Assembly: GCA_009760855.2 (NCBI GenBank)
Contig: WPIO01000029.1
Span: forward strand, 3,377,501-3,441,500
Reading direction: 5' to 3'
DNA length: 64,000 bases
Source: Cristatella mucedo
Taxonomy: Eukaryota > Bryozoa > Phylactolaemata > Cristatellidae
The position numbers and the translations under genes are program-made. The notes beneath the pieces were generated by a model, which did not search any database, was not told the origin of the DNA, and saw nothing but the letters and a program-made list of their open reading frames with translations. The stretch's first letter is position 1. The number at the start of each line of letters is the position of its first letter. Positions 32,464-42,959 of the stretch are shown here, piece after piece.

Positions 32464-33243
32464 CAGGTGCAATTTGAGCTGCCCCGAGGTCTGAAACTCT
32501 TTGCCGCATCGGTTGCACATGTGGTCGATGACGGCACGCCCGTGCTCCTGGCGAAGGTGCGCTGCGTAGGCGCGCCGAGAGCGGAACGTCGGCCTGAACT
32601 CGTGAGCCTTGACCGGCGGGCAGAGCAGGCACCGATACACAAGGCTCGCCTCGATCGGACGAGTCACGCACCAGTCGAGCAGCTGCCTGTGATCCTCCAC
32701 GACTCTGCAGCCCTGCTGAGCCGCCGACGTCGTCGGTAGCTCGCTCGGCGACCCGACGGCACCTTGTCCGTCACGGCGGCCGCGGCACGTGCTGCCACAC
32801 ATGTACACGCCGTTGGGTCTGGCCTCGGCGCACGACGACTCGTTGGCGCCCAGAGTGTGCTCTCGGAACAGCTCCTCCGAGTCAAACATCTGCTCGCACT
32901 CGGAGCAGTGCCACCAGCGGCGAGCACATCGAGCCATCAGCCAATGCTGCGGCCTGCTCATCCAGTGCTGCTCCAGCAGCTCCACGGTGGCGAATGTGTC
33001 CGAGCAACCGCCGCACGCATGGGCCAGCTCGTGGCTGCCGTGCAGGCACCGCCAGAGGGCATGTTTGCGAAACGTGGCCAGGTCGCCAGGTATTGTAGTG
33101 CCGCACTCGGGGCAGACGAACGGCCGCGTGCCACTGTGGATGAAGCCTGTCGCTCCACCGCTCGATAACTTTGGAGTCTTCCGGTCCTTCTTATTCGTCT
33201 GCTCAGGACCGTTGCCCTGAGGCACATCGTCGGCAGGAGGCAT
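32464..33243 (-). pseudogene. Multi-C2H2 zinc-finger exon, copy B, internally deleted
   Basis: 260 codons from ATG at 33243 to the same CACCTG|GTGAGC donor. The first ~33 residues match copy A. Then 190 codons are missing without loss of frame: the Pro/Ala region, AASP repeat and first two fingers. Sequence resumes at HSGTRPFVCPECG. The rest is almost identical to copy A, down to the last base of the exon. Because the finger-completing exon and the Ala-rich frame are both damaged downstream, I favour a pseudogene. A shorter expressed protein cannot be excluded. Confidence 0.6.
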
Positions 33244-33419
33244 GATTTATGCCTGGCACCGAGCAGTAAGCCGGTGGCAAGGACACCGGAGTGCCAGCGT
33301 CCTCTTATTGACTGCTTCTCAGCAAGGGCTGCTCCTTCGGTTTACTCGGCCTGCAGCGGTAAGAAGAAACAAGAGGCTCACAGTCGGGAGGAGAAGGTAG
33401 GAGGAAGGGGAGAAGGAAG

Positions 33420-33620
33420 AGGGACAAAAGACAGGGATGAAGCACTGGGTGAGAGAGAGACAAAGACAGAGAAAAAAGAGAGAGAGAGTGAGAGAGAAAA
33501 AAAGAGAAAGAATAAGAGAGAATGAGAGAAAGAGACAGCGGGAGAATGAGAGAGACAAGGAGACATGGACAGAGAGAGACGTAGAGATACAGAAACAGAG
33601 GCAGGCAGGCAGAGACACAC

Positions 33621-33672
<52 letters not shown>

Positions 33673-34073
33673 AGGTAAATAGAGATAGAGAGACAATGAC
33701 AGAGAGAGAGAGAGAGATGCAGAGACAGTAGGAGACGGAGAGGCTGGTAGAAGGGGAGAAGACGAGAGACAGACAGAAACAGTGACAGAGAGAGGCAGTG
33801 AGAGACAGAGAAAGAGGGAGACATTGAGATTGAGAGACAGAGAAAGATTGCAACATTTGGAGACAGAGAAAGAGAGAGACGCTGAGATTGAGAGGCAGAG
33901 AAAGATGGTGACATTTGGAGACAGAGAAAGAGAGAGACATTGAGATTGAGAGACAGAGAAAGATGGCGACAAGAGAGAGACACTGAGATTGAGAGGCAGA
34001 GAAAGATGGTGACATTTGGAGACAGAGAAAGAGAGGGTGAGAGTGGAAACGGAGAGAGCGACAGTGAGAGGAG
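33420..34073 (+). repeat. Purine-rich simple-sequence tract, copy B
   Basis: GAGA/GACAGA-type tract equivalent to the start of the copy A tract. It includes pure (GA)n at ~33626-33668 and a ~65-bp period (GAGACATTTGGAGACAGAGAAAG-like phrases) over 33830-34040. It resumes after the SINE at 34230-34262. Confidence 0.9.
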
Positions 34074-34229
34074 AGCCGTTAATGCATTTTAGGTAAAGCA
34101 GTTGCTTTTCACTGATTGGGGTCCTGGGTTCGAATCCTGTGGTGAGAGATCCTATTGCAGCTGCAAGCCGTGTTGATAGCCATAAAGGTTCTTTTGTCGC
34201 TATGCAAAAGAGGTTGTTAAATCAGCTAG
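34074..34229 (+). repeat. tRNA-derived SINE, family S1
   Basis: The B box GGTTCGAATCC is intact (34119-34129) and the A-box region is weaker. The body AGCTGCAAGCCGTGTTGATAGCC and end GTTAAATCAGCTAG match other S1 copies. It is inserted in the purine tract, where copy A has none. Confidence 0.85.
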
Positions 34230-34671
34230 AGACAGAGAGAAGAGGAGACAGAGAGAGATGGGAGAAGGGAACAGAGCCTCGGGCGGGCGGGTCGCCTGCC
34301 GGAGCGAACGCCTGCTAGCGCTAGGGAAGACCGCTGTGCGTTTACATTGGGAGTCAGCTGTTGCTGCAGTCAGGCAATTCGTACGGTTCTACAAGTATAA
34401 TGCTCACTATAAGTGGAAGAAGACATACTGCAGCTCGGCTGTCGTACAACGTTTTACCTTAGCAGCATCTCACATAGTGCACCGCCCCACGTGTGAACGT
34501 CTTGCCGGCATGTTCCTAAGTGAGTGTCATCTTTCGCATTGGCCTGTATGAAGTGAGGCCTGCTCTAACGTAAGTGTCCTCTTCCGCATTGGCTCGTACG
34601 AACCCACGTGACCCGTCGAGTGATAAAACCTGCAAGTGCTTTTAAAGACCAGCGTTGGGACGCGATTATAC

Positions 34672-34860
34672 GAATAATAAAAATAATAATAACGATAGCA
34701 CGTTTGCATGGCTCCCTCAGAGAATTTTATCTCTTTGTAGGCACTTTGCATATGCTGTAAAGGAAGCTTCGTCGAATGGTTGGTGGCAACATACACAATG
34801 TCAACATGCATTACATGGTGAGAGTGACATACACAGTGTCAACCTATAGAATATGGTTAG
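34672..34860 (-). repeat. LINE family B 3' UTR and tail (copy B)
   Basis: Counterpart of 13205-13400, with an extra AATAATAAAAATAATAATAAC at the tail. Confidence 0.8.
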
Positions 34861-35003
34861 TGATAAAGCTTCTTGGGAGTGCATTACTCTAACCATAAGG
34901 CATCGATTTCCGAAAAGCAAAGGCGGCAGGTTTGCATTCTAGGCAGGATGTGAAAGTATTTTAACACATAACTGCATAATACATGGCTATGCACAAAATT
35001 CTA

Positions 35004-35899
35004 CTACTTACGCTACCTCACACCAGGGCTCGATGGTCATTAAGAGTCGATTTAACACATGTGACCGAAAGAAAATATTCGTTTTTTTGCGTCAAAATTT
35101 CCTTTTTCTGCGTCAGCCCATTGATATTCAAAAGGCTGGAGTAATACCGTTTAACTCTGGTTATCGCTTGGACCCAGCTTGGGTCTATTTTAGGCTACAT
35201 TTGCTTTGATCAGGCTTATAAACGATAACGCTTGCTAGTATTCAAAAAACTGAAAAATCATAAAGTTTTATTTTGGTAGAGTTATTGCAGGAACTGAAAC
35301 ATAGCTACAGCAAGTATAACTGGGATAGTAATTTATTCGTCGATGTCGTATCGTCCAAAATCGTTGTCTTTTCAGAAATGCTTTAGCACCTACATGAATC
35401 CCCGCGATATGACATTTTTTTCAAATCTGCTCCTCGGGGCTCCCCTTTTTTGCAACTAACCCATTCAAACAAAAATGAGAAACAAGAAACTCCGTCCGAA
35501 AATTTGCATTCGTACTTCATAGTTCGGCCAGTACCAGGCCAGCCTGCCCCAAGTCACTGAGCTAGAGCAGATTGTAGAAAGATTTCCCGAGTAAGACAAA
35601 ATTAGTCTTCGCGACTGCTTGGAGTTTCAGTTGGAGATGCATTAAACTCTAGTGTGACAACATTTCCAAAGCGCAGTTGGTGTGGCAGCAATAGTACCGT
35701 TTCGCGAACGCCTGCGGTTAACTCAAATGTAGGGCCAACTCGTATCACTCACATTGAAAGCGAACGAGTTTGCCTTAATTTGCATCCTCAAAGCGTGCTG
35801 TAAGCTACAGCAAAGCCTTCCTTATTACCTCCTGCAAAGTTCACGTGTAGTTAATATTTATAGTTCAATGCTAGACTAGCCTATGCACTTCCAAATAAA
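35004..35899. other. AT-rich unique sequence, nothing recognised
   Basis: Starts where the duplication ends. No repeats, domains or long frames were seen. Confidence 0.4.
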
Positions 35900-36365
35900 G
35901 GGAGACTCCAACTCCCCCTCCAGGCCAAGCATCGTACTATCCGCCTTTTCGGAATCTAACTATTTACCAATACCTCGTACAAACCTCAAATCCTTTGGTG
36001 ACCGTGCATTTAGTTCGTATGCTCCCAAAGCCTGGAGCTCCCTCCCGACTTTCGTCAGAACATCTCCTGACTTGACCACGTTTAAAAAGAACTTAAAGAC
36101 GTACTAATTTAGGACAGCATTTAGTGGGTCCTGCGATTCGTCTTTCTGTGCTTATATGTGCTGACACTGTGCATGCTGCCACTAACCACACTTGCCTGCT
36201 GACCCTATGCATGTAACCCCTAACCATGTTATTCATGTTGTTTATCAAGCATGATATTAGTCACCGCTCGATCTCGTTTCCTTTGAAGCAAACATAAAGC
36301 GCTTAGAAAGAAATTGAGTTCTCTCAGGGCGCTTTATCAAGTGTATTATTATTATTCTTATTATT
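35900..36365 (+). mobile_element. LINE family B, 5'-truncated 3' end
   Basis: It encodes the C-terminal SNYLPIPRTNLKSFGDRAFS…PTFVRTSPDL stretch to a stop near 36107. The full 3' UTR follows, with the tail GTAAAGCGC-like block and TTATTATTATTCTTATTATTA. Confidence 0.88.
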
Positions 36366-36960
36366 AACTGCTAACGGAGTTGGGATATTGTGTCTTCTTG
36401 ACCTGGCTGGTGAGTGGCACTACTGGCAATCTTTCGCGAAATTTTCTTAATGCAGCCAAATCTGCGTTGAAGGATACAGAAAAAAGAGTATTTGCTGTTT
36501 TTTAGTCCTAAAATTATCACACTTTCGTTGAGATTCGGCTGCTCATCGCTGACCGGTTTTCGTAATTTCCTTTTCTTACTGTTTCTTTTTTCATAATTGT
36601 GTCCTTTTCTTATTTTTGTCAGTTATAGCTTTCCGGCATACATCGTTTTCAAAGATTGGTATTTTAATTAGTCAGGTAACTTCTCACTTTTGGTCTTTTT
36701 CGTAAGAAATTAGTTTTTTATGGTGAGAGTACATTTTTTCGTTCGTATTAACATTTTGATGGCGCTCTCGCCGCCGTTCAGAACATGCTTAGCGAATTCG
36801 GAGCGGGCATCGATGAAGGGGCATTAATTAGCAAGATTTCAATTCAGCGTATAGTGCTGGCACGAACACTATGCACACCAATGGAATCAACGAAAATCTT
36901 AAACATTGCTGTATTTCACAAAAATGAGGCAAGCATGCCACCACAAGGTAGCAATAATGC
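36366..36960. other. AT-rich unique sequence, nothing recognised
   Basis: T-rich stretches, no frame with a domain. Confidence 0.35.

Positions 36961-37044
<84 letters not shown>
36961..37044 (+). repeat. Compound microsatellite (TA/TG/TA)n
   Basis: (AT)n, then (TG)n at ~36974-36992, then a long (AT)n to 37044. A 141-codon frame running through it is an artefact. Confidence 0.95.
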
Positions 37045-37046
<2 letters not shown>

Positions 37047-39045
37047 CTTACTTTTCAGTGCTTAGATTACTGTATATAAAAATGGCGACTTTTTCGGAAA
37101 CCAGAAATTGCCTCAGATACTACCAAGTGGGTACTTTCACGCGTTCTTGCACTTGTGCACTTAGTAATAAAAATGTTTCGGCATACACTATTTGTTACAA
37201 ATATTATTAAATCGTGTGAATTTAAATTTTCGGGTAAATCTGTTTATTCGCCACTCTATAAAACGCTGGACCATTTGAGTGCATTTCTTGATCCCGAAAG
37301 TACGCAAATTTTGTGCGGCAGCACTCTATATATGAATGGTGCTCAACAATTATTGGCTTTGTGAGCCACCGAACGTAATGACCCTCTTGTCGTGTGGTTT
37401 TACTGGAATCAATGCCCGGATCAGCTGTCCGATATTTCTTAAGATGAGCTTGACAGGAAGAGATTTACTATAAGTTGTTAGAAATAACCGGTAGAGGTCG
37501 ACAGCTCCAAAATTGAACCTGCTCTTTCTGGGTAGCATAGTCCTGCATAGCAAGCTTACATAGTTTGCAACATGATGCAGTTTAACACAGAGGCACGACC
37601 GAGAAAAAGTTCATAATGCACCGAAATCCTTACTTCGTAACGTCGTAAGCGTCAAATTCTAGAGTGAGCGCGATCTAGCGGAGGGCATACTGCTCTTGCG
37701 TTTAGTAAGCGATTGACACGAATTAGTAGAATCTGCCAGTGATTTTTCACAGGGGGCTAGCTGCACAGTTAATATAAATTAAAAGACACTCAGCACGTGT
37801 TAACGTTCCGAACACAAAATTTAATGCTGATTAGCTACCCGGCGTTGACGAATAAATTTCATAAAATTAGATTTCATGTTCTTTTTATAAGAAAATTAGT
37901 AAATTTCTGGTCAAAAACAAAACTAAGGTCAAAAACAGAAAGATGTTGAAGGCGGGATTCAAGCACTAGACGACCGAGGCCGTCTTTGGCAGTCCTTGGC
38001 CGACGGTAGGCCGGCTCACCAGCTAGGTTTACGGCTAGGTCAGCAGACGACACTGATGCAGCATTGCAACAAACCACTGAAATTTCTGGCGAATTTTTAT
38101 GGACATAAGCTAGCTTTAATATACATGGGCACTTTATATTAATAATAGTGTTTTCAATACAAAACACTTAATAGATTAAAATCAGTTTCTAGGCACTTTG
38201 CATGAGGCCAAAAGGAAACTAATAACCCATTGGTGACAATCGTAGCACAATGCTGCCCATTGAGTAAGCCTTCTTGCCGAGGGTTCGCATTCTTGTTTCC
38301 TCGACTGCTGCTGCAGCTGACCAACTTCTGACCGAAGCAGCGATTTGCTGCCGAGGTTTACTTTGTCTCCTGCCCTGCAGCTGCTGCCAGGCTTGAAGTC
38401 AGCAAGGGCAGTACATGGTGCATGGGGGCACCGGATGCTTCTCGAACGGAGCAGAGCAGTTAACGTTAGACGTTAACTCACGCCCGGTCTGCCTTGGTAT
38501 GCTTGCCGCACAGCATTGCCAGCAGTCGAGGAGCCGCCTGACCCCCGGAGCCTCTGCTTCAGCTGGGAAGCTGCTGGCCGGAAGCAAGCAGAGGAAACCA
38601 ATGTCTGCAGCAGATGGCAAATAGAGCACTGAGCTGTTGCAGGCAGGGGTGGCAGTAAGCATTGACAGTAAGCACCGGATGCTTCGAGGGGAGTCTGGAG
38701 CATGGTTAATTTAATTTCAATCTCACTCTGCCGACCGAACACCAGCCCGTGTAGGCTAGATGGCTTTTTCCGAAAGTCGTACCAATGCTAAGCTATAGTA
38801 GACTGAGTATAAAAAGAGCACAATCCAGTGGCTTTGGCTAGCTAGCAGACGAGGTAAGCGGCCCCTAATCTTGGACGTGGAGTTGAACATGATGGTGGCA
38901 GCCACTGGGAGCAGTCTTCTAAATAAAAACTAGCAACTGGTCAGCTGGTTATCAAAGAGAACACCCAAAGTAGCAACACTTCACGATACGACCCGAGCAA
39001 CCTAAAGCCCAAATCAATATCGAAAGGCAGAGCTGCGCTCAGCAG
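37045..39045. other. Unique sequence, no gene recognised
   Basis: AT-rich to ~38220, with a faint reverse-strand LINE B tail trace at ~38140-38215. It is GC-richer at 38280-38640, with frames on both strands (minus 38662-38399, plus 38415-38624) that lack domains. Confidence 0.35.
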
Positions 39046-39242
39046 ACAAATGTAATGCAACACATTTCTGTCAGTAACTCCACAAAGCCTAAATGGTTGT
39101 TCCTCAGGAGTTTTGTATAGCGCACTCAAAGCCTGAGTGGCTTTCGGTATGCATTCGGTGGTCAACCGATTTCATCTCAAGCAGCGAGCAGAAAGTCAGA
39201 AGCATAGCCGAGTCAGGAGTTGAGGTAGTGAGTAGCATAGAA

Positions 39243-39845
39243 AGCGATTAGGCCACTGCAGCTGACTATGAATATGGCCGCAAGGCTAGTCTTCAAGTCC
39301 CAGAAGTTTGAGCACGTGTCTCCTTTGCTAAAAGAGATAAGATGGATGCCGGTCGACCAACGGATTTGGAGCAAGGTTCTTACTCTGACCCACAAGGCCA
39401 GCCACAGCTTAGCTCCTTCGTACCTAGCTGAACTGCTGCATCCGTTTCAGCCTGTTTGCGCCCTCAGGTCCTGTGTGGACAATAAATTAGCTGTTCTATT
39501 CCTCCGCTTAAAGACCGTTGGCGACAGAAGCTTTAGCTCTGTAGGTCCTAGACTGTGGAACTCCTTTCCACGATTCTTACGCAACGACAACTACTCTCCT
39601 GCTGCCGACTATGGCTCATGCTTTTCAGTGGTCCTGAGCTTCGACTTCCATGCTACTCACTACCTCAACTGCTCTCCTGACTTCGCTATGCTTCCCACTT
39701 TCTCTTTGTTGCTTGAGACGAAGTCTGTTGGCTACCGAATGCGTACCGAAAGCCGCTTAGGCTGTGAGTGCGCTATACAAAACTCTCCTGAGTAACACCC
39801 ACATGGTCTCTATGACTTTGTGGAGTTACAGGTGGAGATACATTA
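39243..39845 (+). mobile_element. LINE family A inserted in another LINE A, with target-site duplication
   Basis: The direct repeat CATAGAA flanks the insertion (39236-39242 and 39846-39852). Removing it rejoins the minus LINE A at TTCTATGCTACTCAC, matching 28674-28688. The frame is open from ~39268 to the stop near 39795 and encodes MNMAARLVFKSQKFEHVSPL through RLWNSFP. The 3' UTR ends GGAGATACATTA. It is 5'-truncated at nearly the same point as other copies. Confidence 0.9.
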
Positions 39846-40090
39846 CATAGAAGTAGCAGCCTAGAACGGCTGACAGGGATTTTTCATAGTCGGCAGCAGG
39901 AGAGTTGTTGCATCAGAATTGTGGAAGTGAGTTCCACAGTCTAGGACCTGCACAGCAAAAGCTTCGGCTGCCAACGATATTTGAACAACTAATTCATTGT
40001 CCATAAAGGACCTTAGGGTATGAAGAGGCTGAAACTGGTGGTGCAGTTCAGCTAGATGTGAAGGAGCCAAGCCGTGGCAGACCTAGTGGG

Positions 40091-40257
40091 GAGCCGTGAT
40101 GGCTGACTAGGTAAGCCGGTTGCTTTTCACGACCTTGGTCCCGAGGTCGTGGGTTCGAATCCTGTGGTGGGTGAACCTATATGCACTGCTGCAAGCAGTG
40201 GTGATAGCCGTAAAGGTTTTTCTGTTGCTATACAAAAGAGGCTGTTAAATCAGCTAG
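40091..40257 (+). repeat. tRNA-derived SINE, family S1, best copy, inside LINE A
   Basis: A box TGGCTGACTAGGTAAGC and B box GGGTTCGAATCC are both good. The body GCACTGCTGCAAGCAGTGGTGATAGCC and end GTTAAATCAGCTAG are followed by a T-rich tail. Flanks carry CCTAG/CACTAG-like sequence, a possible target-site duplication. Confidence 0.9.
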
Positions 40258-41135
40258 TATTTTTTTCTAGGGGGTCAGCATAAGAACTTTGCTCTACATC
40301 CGTTGATCAACCGGCAGCCATTCAAGGTCTTTCGGCAAAGGAGACACATGGTCAAACCTGTTGGATTTGTAAACTAACCTTGCAGCCATATTCATTACCA
40401 GCTGCAGTGGCCTAGTGGCATATTCCGGTGGCCAAGCCAAATTAGAATTGCGATAATTTAGCCTAGACAGAACCAGGGAGCTTATTGAATTCTTTGCAAG
40501 CCACCGTGGGAGACAGGACGTTGTGGCTAGCTGTGAAAGCAGTCTTCTTGACGAAGCTTTCAAAATGTAGGCAGCTGTCAAAGACGACACCTCAATTCCG
40601 AGTGCATGGTGATGGTTTCACAATAGCATTGCCTATAAGAAGAGCAAAGTCTACTAGTCTAGCCACACGCTTGGGGTGTCTTAGGAGTTGCACTTCAGCT
40701 TAATTGCCTTTTAGTTTAAGGGATTTTGCCGACATCCAGGACCGAATGTATACAAGGCAATCATTCGGTTTATCGGTCACTTCAGAGTACGACGGTTTAA
40801 GTGACGAATACAGCTGAGTATCGGCATCATATAAGTGATCGCCTAATCCATGGGCCCGAGTAATTTTCCTCATAGGTTGAGTATAAATGGTGAACAGCAA
40901 GGGGCTGAGGATGAACTCTTGCAGAACTCCATAGGTAACCGGTCTGGTGGATGAGACCTGACCCCCACACGATACGGATTGAACAAGACAGGGCAAGTGT
41001 GATTTGAACCATCCAGTGCCCCGTCTGCCAAGCCGTGGTAGTTCTCAATCGTTCAAGCAGAATATCATGATCAATAGTGTAGGCGGCAGCAGCTGGTAGA
41101 TCTAGCAGTGCTAGGGCAGTGACATTCCCGTCATC

Positions 41136-41254
41136 GTTGCTGCATAGGATGTGATTGTTAAGCATGCAGCAGTGAGCCTCTAGTAGTAGCAACAAGGCTA
41201 ACCAGTCTAGTGACGCGAGCGGCTGTCTTTGCAGACAAGCTTCGACATGAAAAA

Positions 41255-41293
<39 letters not shown>

Positions 41294-41692
41294 CATAAAT
41301 GTGCAAACTTACAAGGCAACATGAACAGTGGATAGTGCAATTTTAGCTTTGTAGACATACATGAATTGCTATGATCGGTCAAAAACAAGCTTACAATCCT
41401 ACACCAATCAGTTGCTACTCCAACTGTGCCCACATGCAGACATTGTGTATGGGCTACAGGCCAAAAGGTAAAGATAATAATGAACAAACTAATAGTGATC
41501 TCACGAAGCATTGCCCCAATGCATATTCTATGACAACGCATTCTCTCTCAGCTGTAGTGCTGCTGTGCTTATATAGCAGCATTTGCGGCCAACCACATCC
41601 CTAGCTCCCCGGCTAATCATTACCATCGTCATTAGGTCAGCACACCGTATGTCGAAGGCACAGGCAGGATCGCCTGAATGGGTGTCGCCGGT
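41136..41692. other. Spacer with (AT)n microsatellite
   Basis: (TA)n at 41258-41290. The rest is unique, with no gene recognised. Confidence 0.5.
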
Positions 41693-42934
41693 CTATAAAT
41701 GATTTTGGGATGCCAGGTTATGCAGACCGGGCGGCGGCGGTGGAATGAGCGTAAGCTGCAGAACCAGAAGAGTGGTGGGCACCCATTCGATGGTAGTGGA
41801 CACCACGGTGACATTGGCAGGCACCACTGTCACAGGCACGAATGTGGAGATAGTGACAGGCACCAATGTTGTGACAGCAACAGGCACCAATGTGGTGACA
41901 GCAACAGGCCGTAATGTGGTGACAATGGCAGGCTGTAATGTGGTGACATTGGCAGGCCCCAATGTGGTGATAGTAGCAGTCCCCAATTCGGCGACAGTGG
42001 CAAGCTGCACAGATGCGGTAACAGTGGCAGGCACTGATGGACCGGCTTCAGGCGCCACCGCAATGGCTGACGGCAGCTCTGTCACAGTCTGAGGCACAGG
42101 CAGCCTTACAGCAGGGTGCTCATCCACTGCCATTGCAGGATCAGCAATGGCTTCGGAATCCTCCGGGTCACTGCCGTCGGCGCATCCGCTCCTGTCGCTG
42201 AAGTCGATGACCAGCCTCCCGCTAATGTCGCTGTCATCGCTGTCACTATCGACGATCATTGCCGTCTCGGAGCTGTTGCCAGGCACCAAGCTGTGCTGTG
42301 GCAGCAGCGGGGCGACCGAAGCCGCTCTGCCGCTGCCGATGCCAGCAGTGGAGCCTGGCTGCAGCAGCGATGCAAGCGCCGCTCCATCGGCTTTGCCACC
42401 ATCCACAGTGGAGCCTGGCTGCAGCAGCTGCTCGACCGCAGCTGCCCCGGCAGCTCGACCGCAGCTGCCGGCACCGGCAGCAGCAGCTTCGGCAGGGCCT
42501 AGCTGCAGCCGAGGCGTGAGCACCGCCCCGCCATCTTCGACATCTTCGCCCGCAGCGGAGCCTAGCTGCAGCGCACTGGCACCGACTGGCTGGTGCTTTC
42601 GGGTGTGGCTGACTGCCTGACACTCGTTGACAAAGAACAGCTCTTGCTGGCAGCTGGGGCATTCCAAGCGCACCAGCGGCGTCTTTCTCTGCAGATGGTC
42701 GACAAACGACGACGGAGAGTGGAACACTTGTCCGCATGTCCAGCAGGTGAGCTGCTCTTCGTCTGCTGGTGGACATTCATCGTGTCCTCCGCTCGTGGCA
42801 GCATGCTGCACAGCCCAGATCGCGGCAGCGGCTGCAGCAAGGTCGGGGGCATCTGCCACTGGGTCGGCACCGGAAGGTACGGCCTCGAGCTGGCTGCTGG
42901 CGGCGCGTCTGAGAAGTGATCGCTCGTTGTCCAT
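41693..42934 (-). CDS. Low-complexity protein with two zinc-finger-like modules and a SIM-like acidic motif
   Basis: The minus frame has 413 codons from ATG at 42934 to TAG. The ATG sits in a good context (GGCATGG), three bases after an acceptor-like CGTTTTCGTAG. Order: Ala-rich start, then CWTCGQVFHSPSSFVDHLQRK (~residues 64-84, Cys-x2-Cys-x12-His without the final His) and CPSCQQELFFVNECQAVSHTRKH (~94-116, Cys-x2-Cys-x14-His-x3-His). A Gly/Ala/Gln-rich middle follows, with LLQPGST repeated. MIVDSDSDDSDISG (~residue 228) resembles a SUMO-interacting motif. A Thr/Val-rich array of VTTLxPVx eight-residue repeats follows, then PPPPPGL. It resembles the duplicated zinc-finger gene in style but not in alignable sequence. 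The 3' end may really splice onward. Function is unknown; a nuclear protein is inferred. Confidence 0.6.
   Translation of the reverse strand: MDNERSLLRRAASSQLEAVPSGADPVADAPDLAAAAAAIWAVQHAATSGGHDECPPADEEQLTCWTCGQVFHSPSSFVDHLQRKTPLVRLECPSCQQELFFVNECQAVSHTRKHQPVGASALQLGSAAGEDVEDGGAVLTPRLQLGPAEAAAAGAGSCGRAAGAAAVEQLLQPGSTVDGGKADGAALASLLQPGSTAGIGSGRAASVAPLLPQHSLVPGNSSETAMIVDSDSDDSDISGRLVIDFSDRSGCADGSDPEDSEAIADPAMAVDEHPAVRLPVPQTVTELPSAIAVAPEAGPSVPATVTASVQLATVAELGTATITTLGPANVTTLQPAIVTTLRPVAVTTLVPVAVTTLVPVTISTFVPVTVVPANVTVVSTTIEWVPTTLLVLQLTLIPPPPPGLHNLASQNHL
41820..41990 (-). repeat. Coding repeat, ~21-24-bp units (VTTLxP)
   Basis: GTGGTGACAGCAACAGGC-type units on the plus strand give the VTTLxPVA-type array of the minus-strand protein. 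Six to seven imperfect units are visible. Confidence 0.75.
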
Positions 42935-42937
42935 GCC

Positions 42938-42952
42938 CTACGAAAACGAACA
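42938..42952 (-). other. Predicted 3' splice site next to ATG
   Basis: The minus strand reads GTTCGTTTTCGTAG|GGCATGG. An acceptor three bases above an ATG suits either a 5' UTR intron or trans-splicing. Sequence alone cannot decide. Confidence 0.4.
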
Positions 42953-42959
42953 CGAGAGC

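Larger units (their letters stand above)
28077..35003 (+). repeat. Segmental duplication, copy B
   Basis: Second copy of 65-13530. Relative to copy A it carries a LINE A insertion (28174-28869), an expanded minisatellite and a 570-bp deletion in the zinc-finger exon. It has a short intron, a short purine tract and an S1 SINE inserted in that tract. Several differences are clean insertions or deletions, while flanking blocks stay near-identical. Confidence 0.9.
39046..41135 (-). mobile_element. Older LINE family A, minus orientation, split by two later insertions
   Basis: On the minus strand from 41135 this encodes palm motif A (LLDLPAA…TIDHDILLERL), then SVSCGGQVSSTRPVTYGV, then LLFTIYTQPM and a DADTQLY catalytic box with a damaged first residue (~40840-40820). 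Next comes KSLKLKGN (~40705), the SRLNYRN…MNMAARLVYKSNRFDHVSPL stretch (~40460-40320), HLAELHHQFQP (~40060) and the 3' UTR (39235-39046). It is broken by frameshifts. A plus-strand LINE A (39243-39845) and an S1 SINE (40091-40257) lie inside it. Confidence 0.88.

Noticed and set aside
36785-37210. 141-codon plus frame with Tyr/Ile and Val/Cys runs
   Set aside because: It runs through the compound TA/TG microsatellite and has no other support.
39046-39845. Twin-priming inversion of a single LINE
   Set aside because: The inverted left piece contains the 3' end of the element, and removing the plus copy with its CATAGAA duplication rejoins one minus element; a nested insertion explains it better.
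40091-40257. Functional tRNA gene
   Set aside because: A and B boxes are present, but the body, the end sequence and multiple similar copies show a SINE, and no cloverleaf closes properly.
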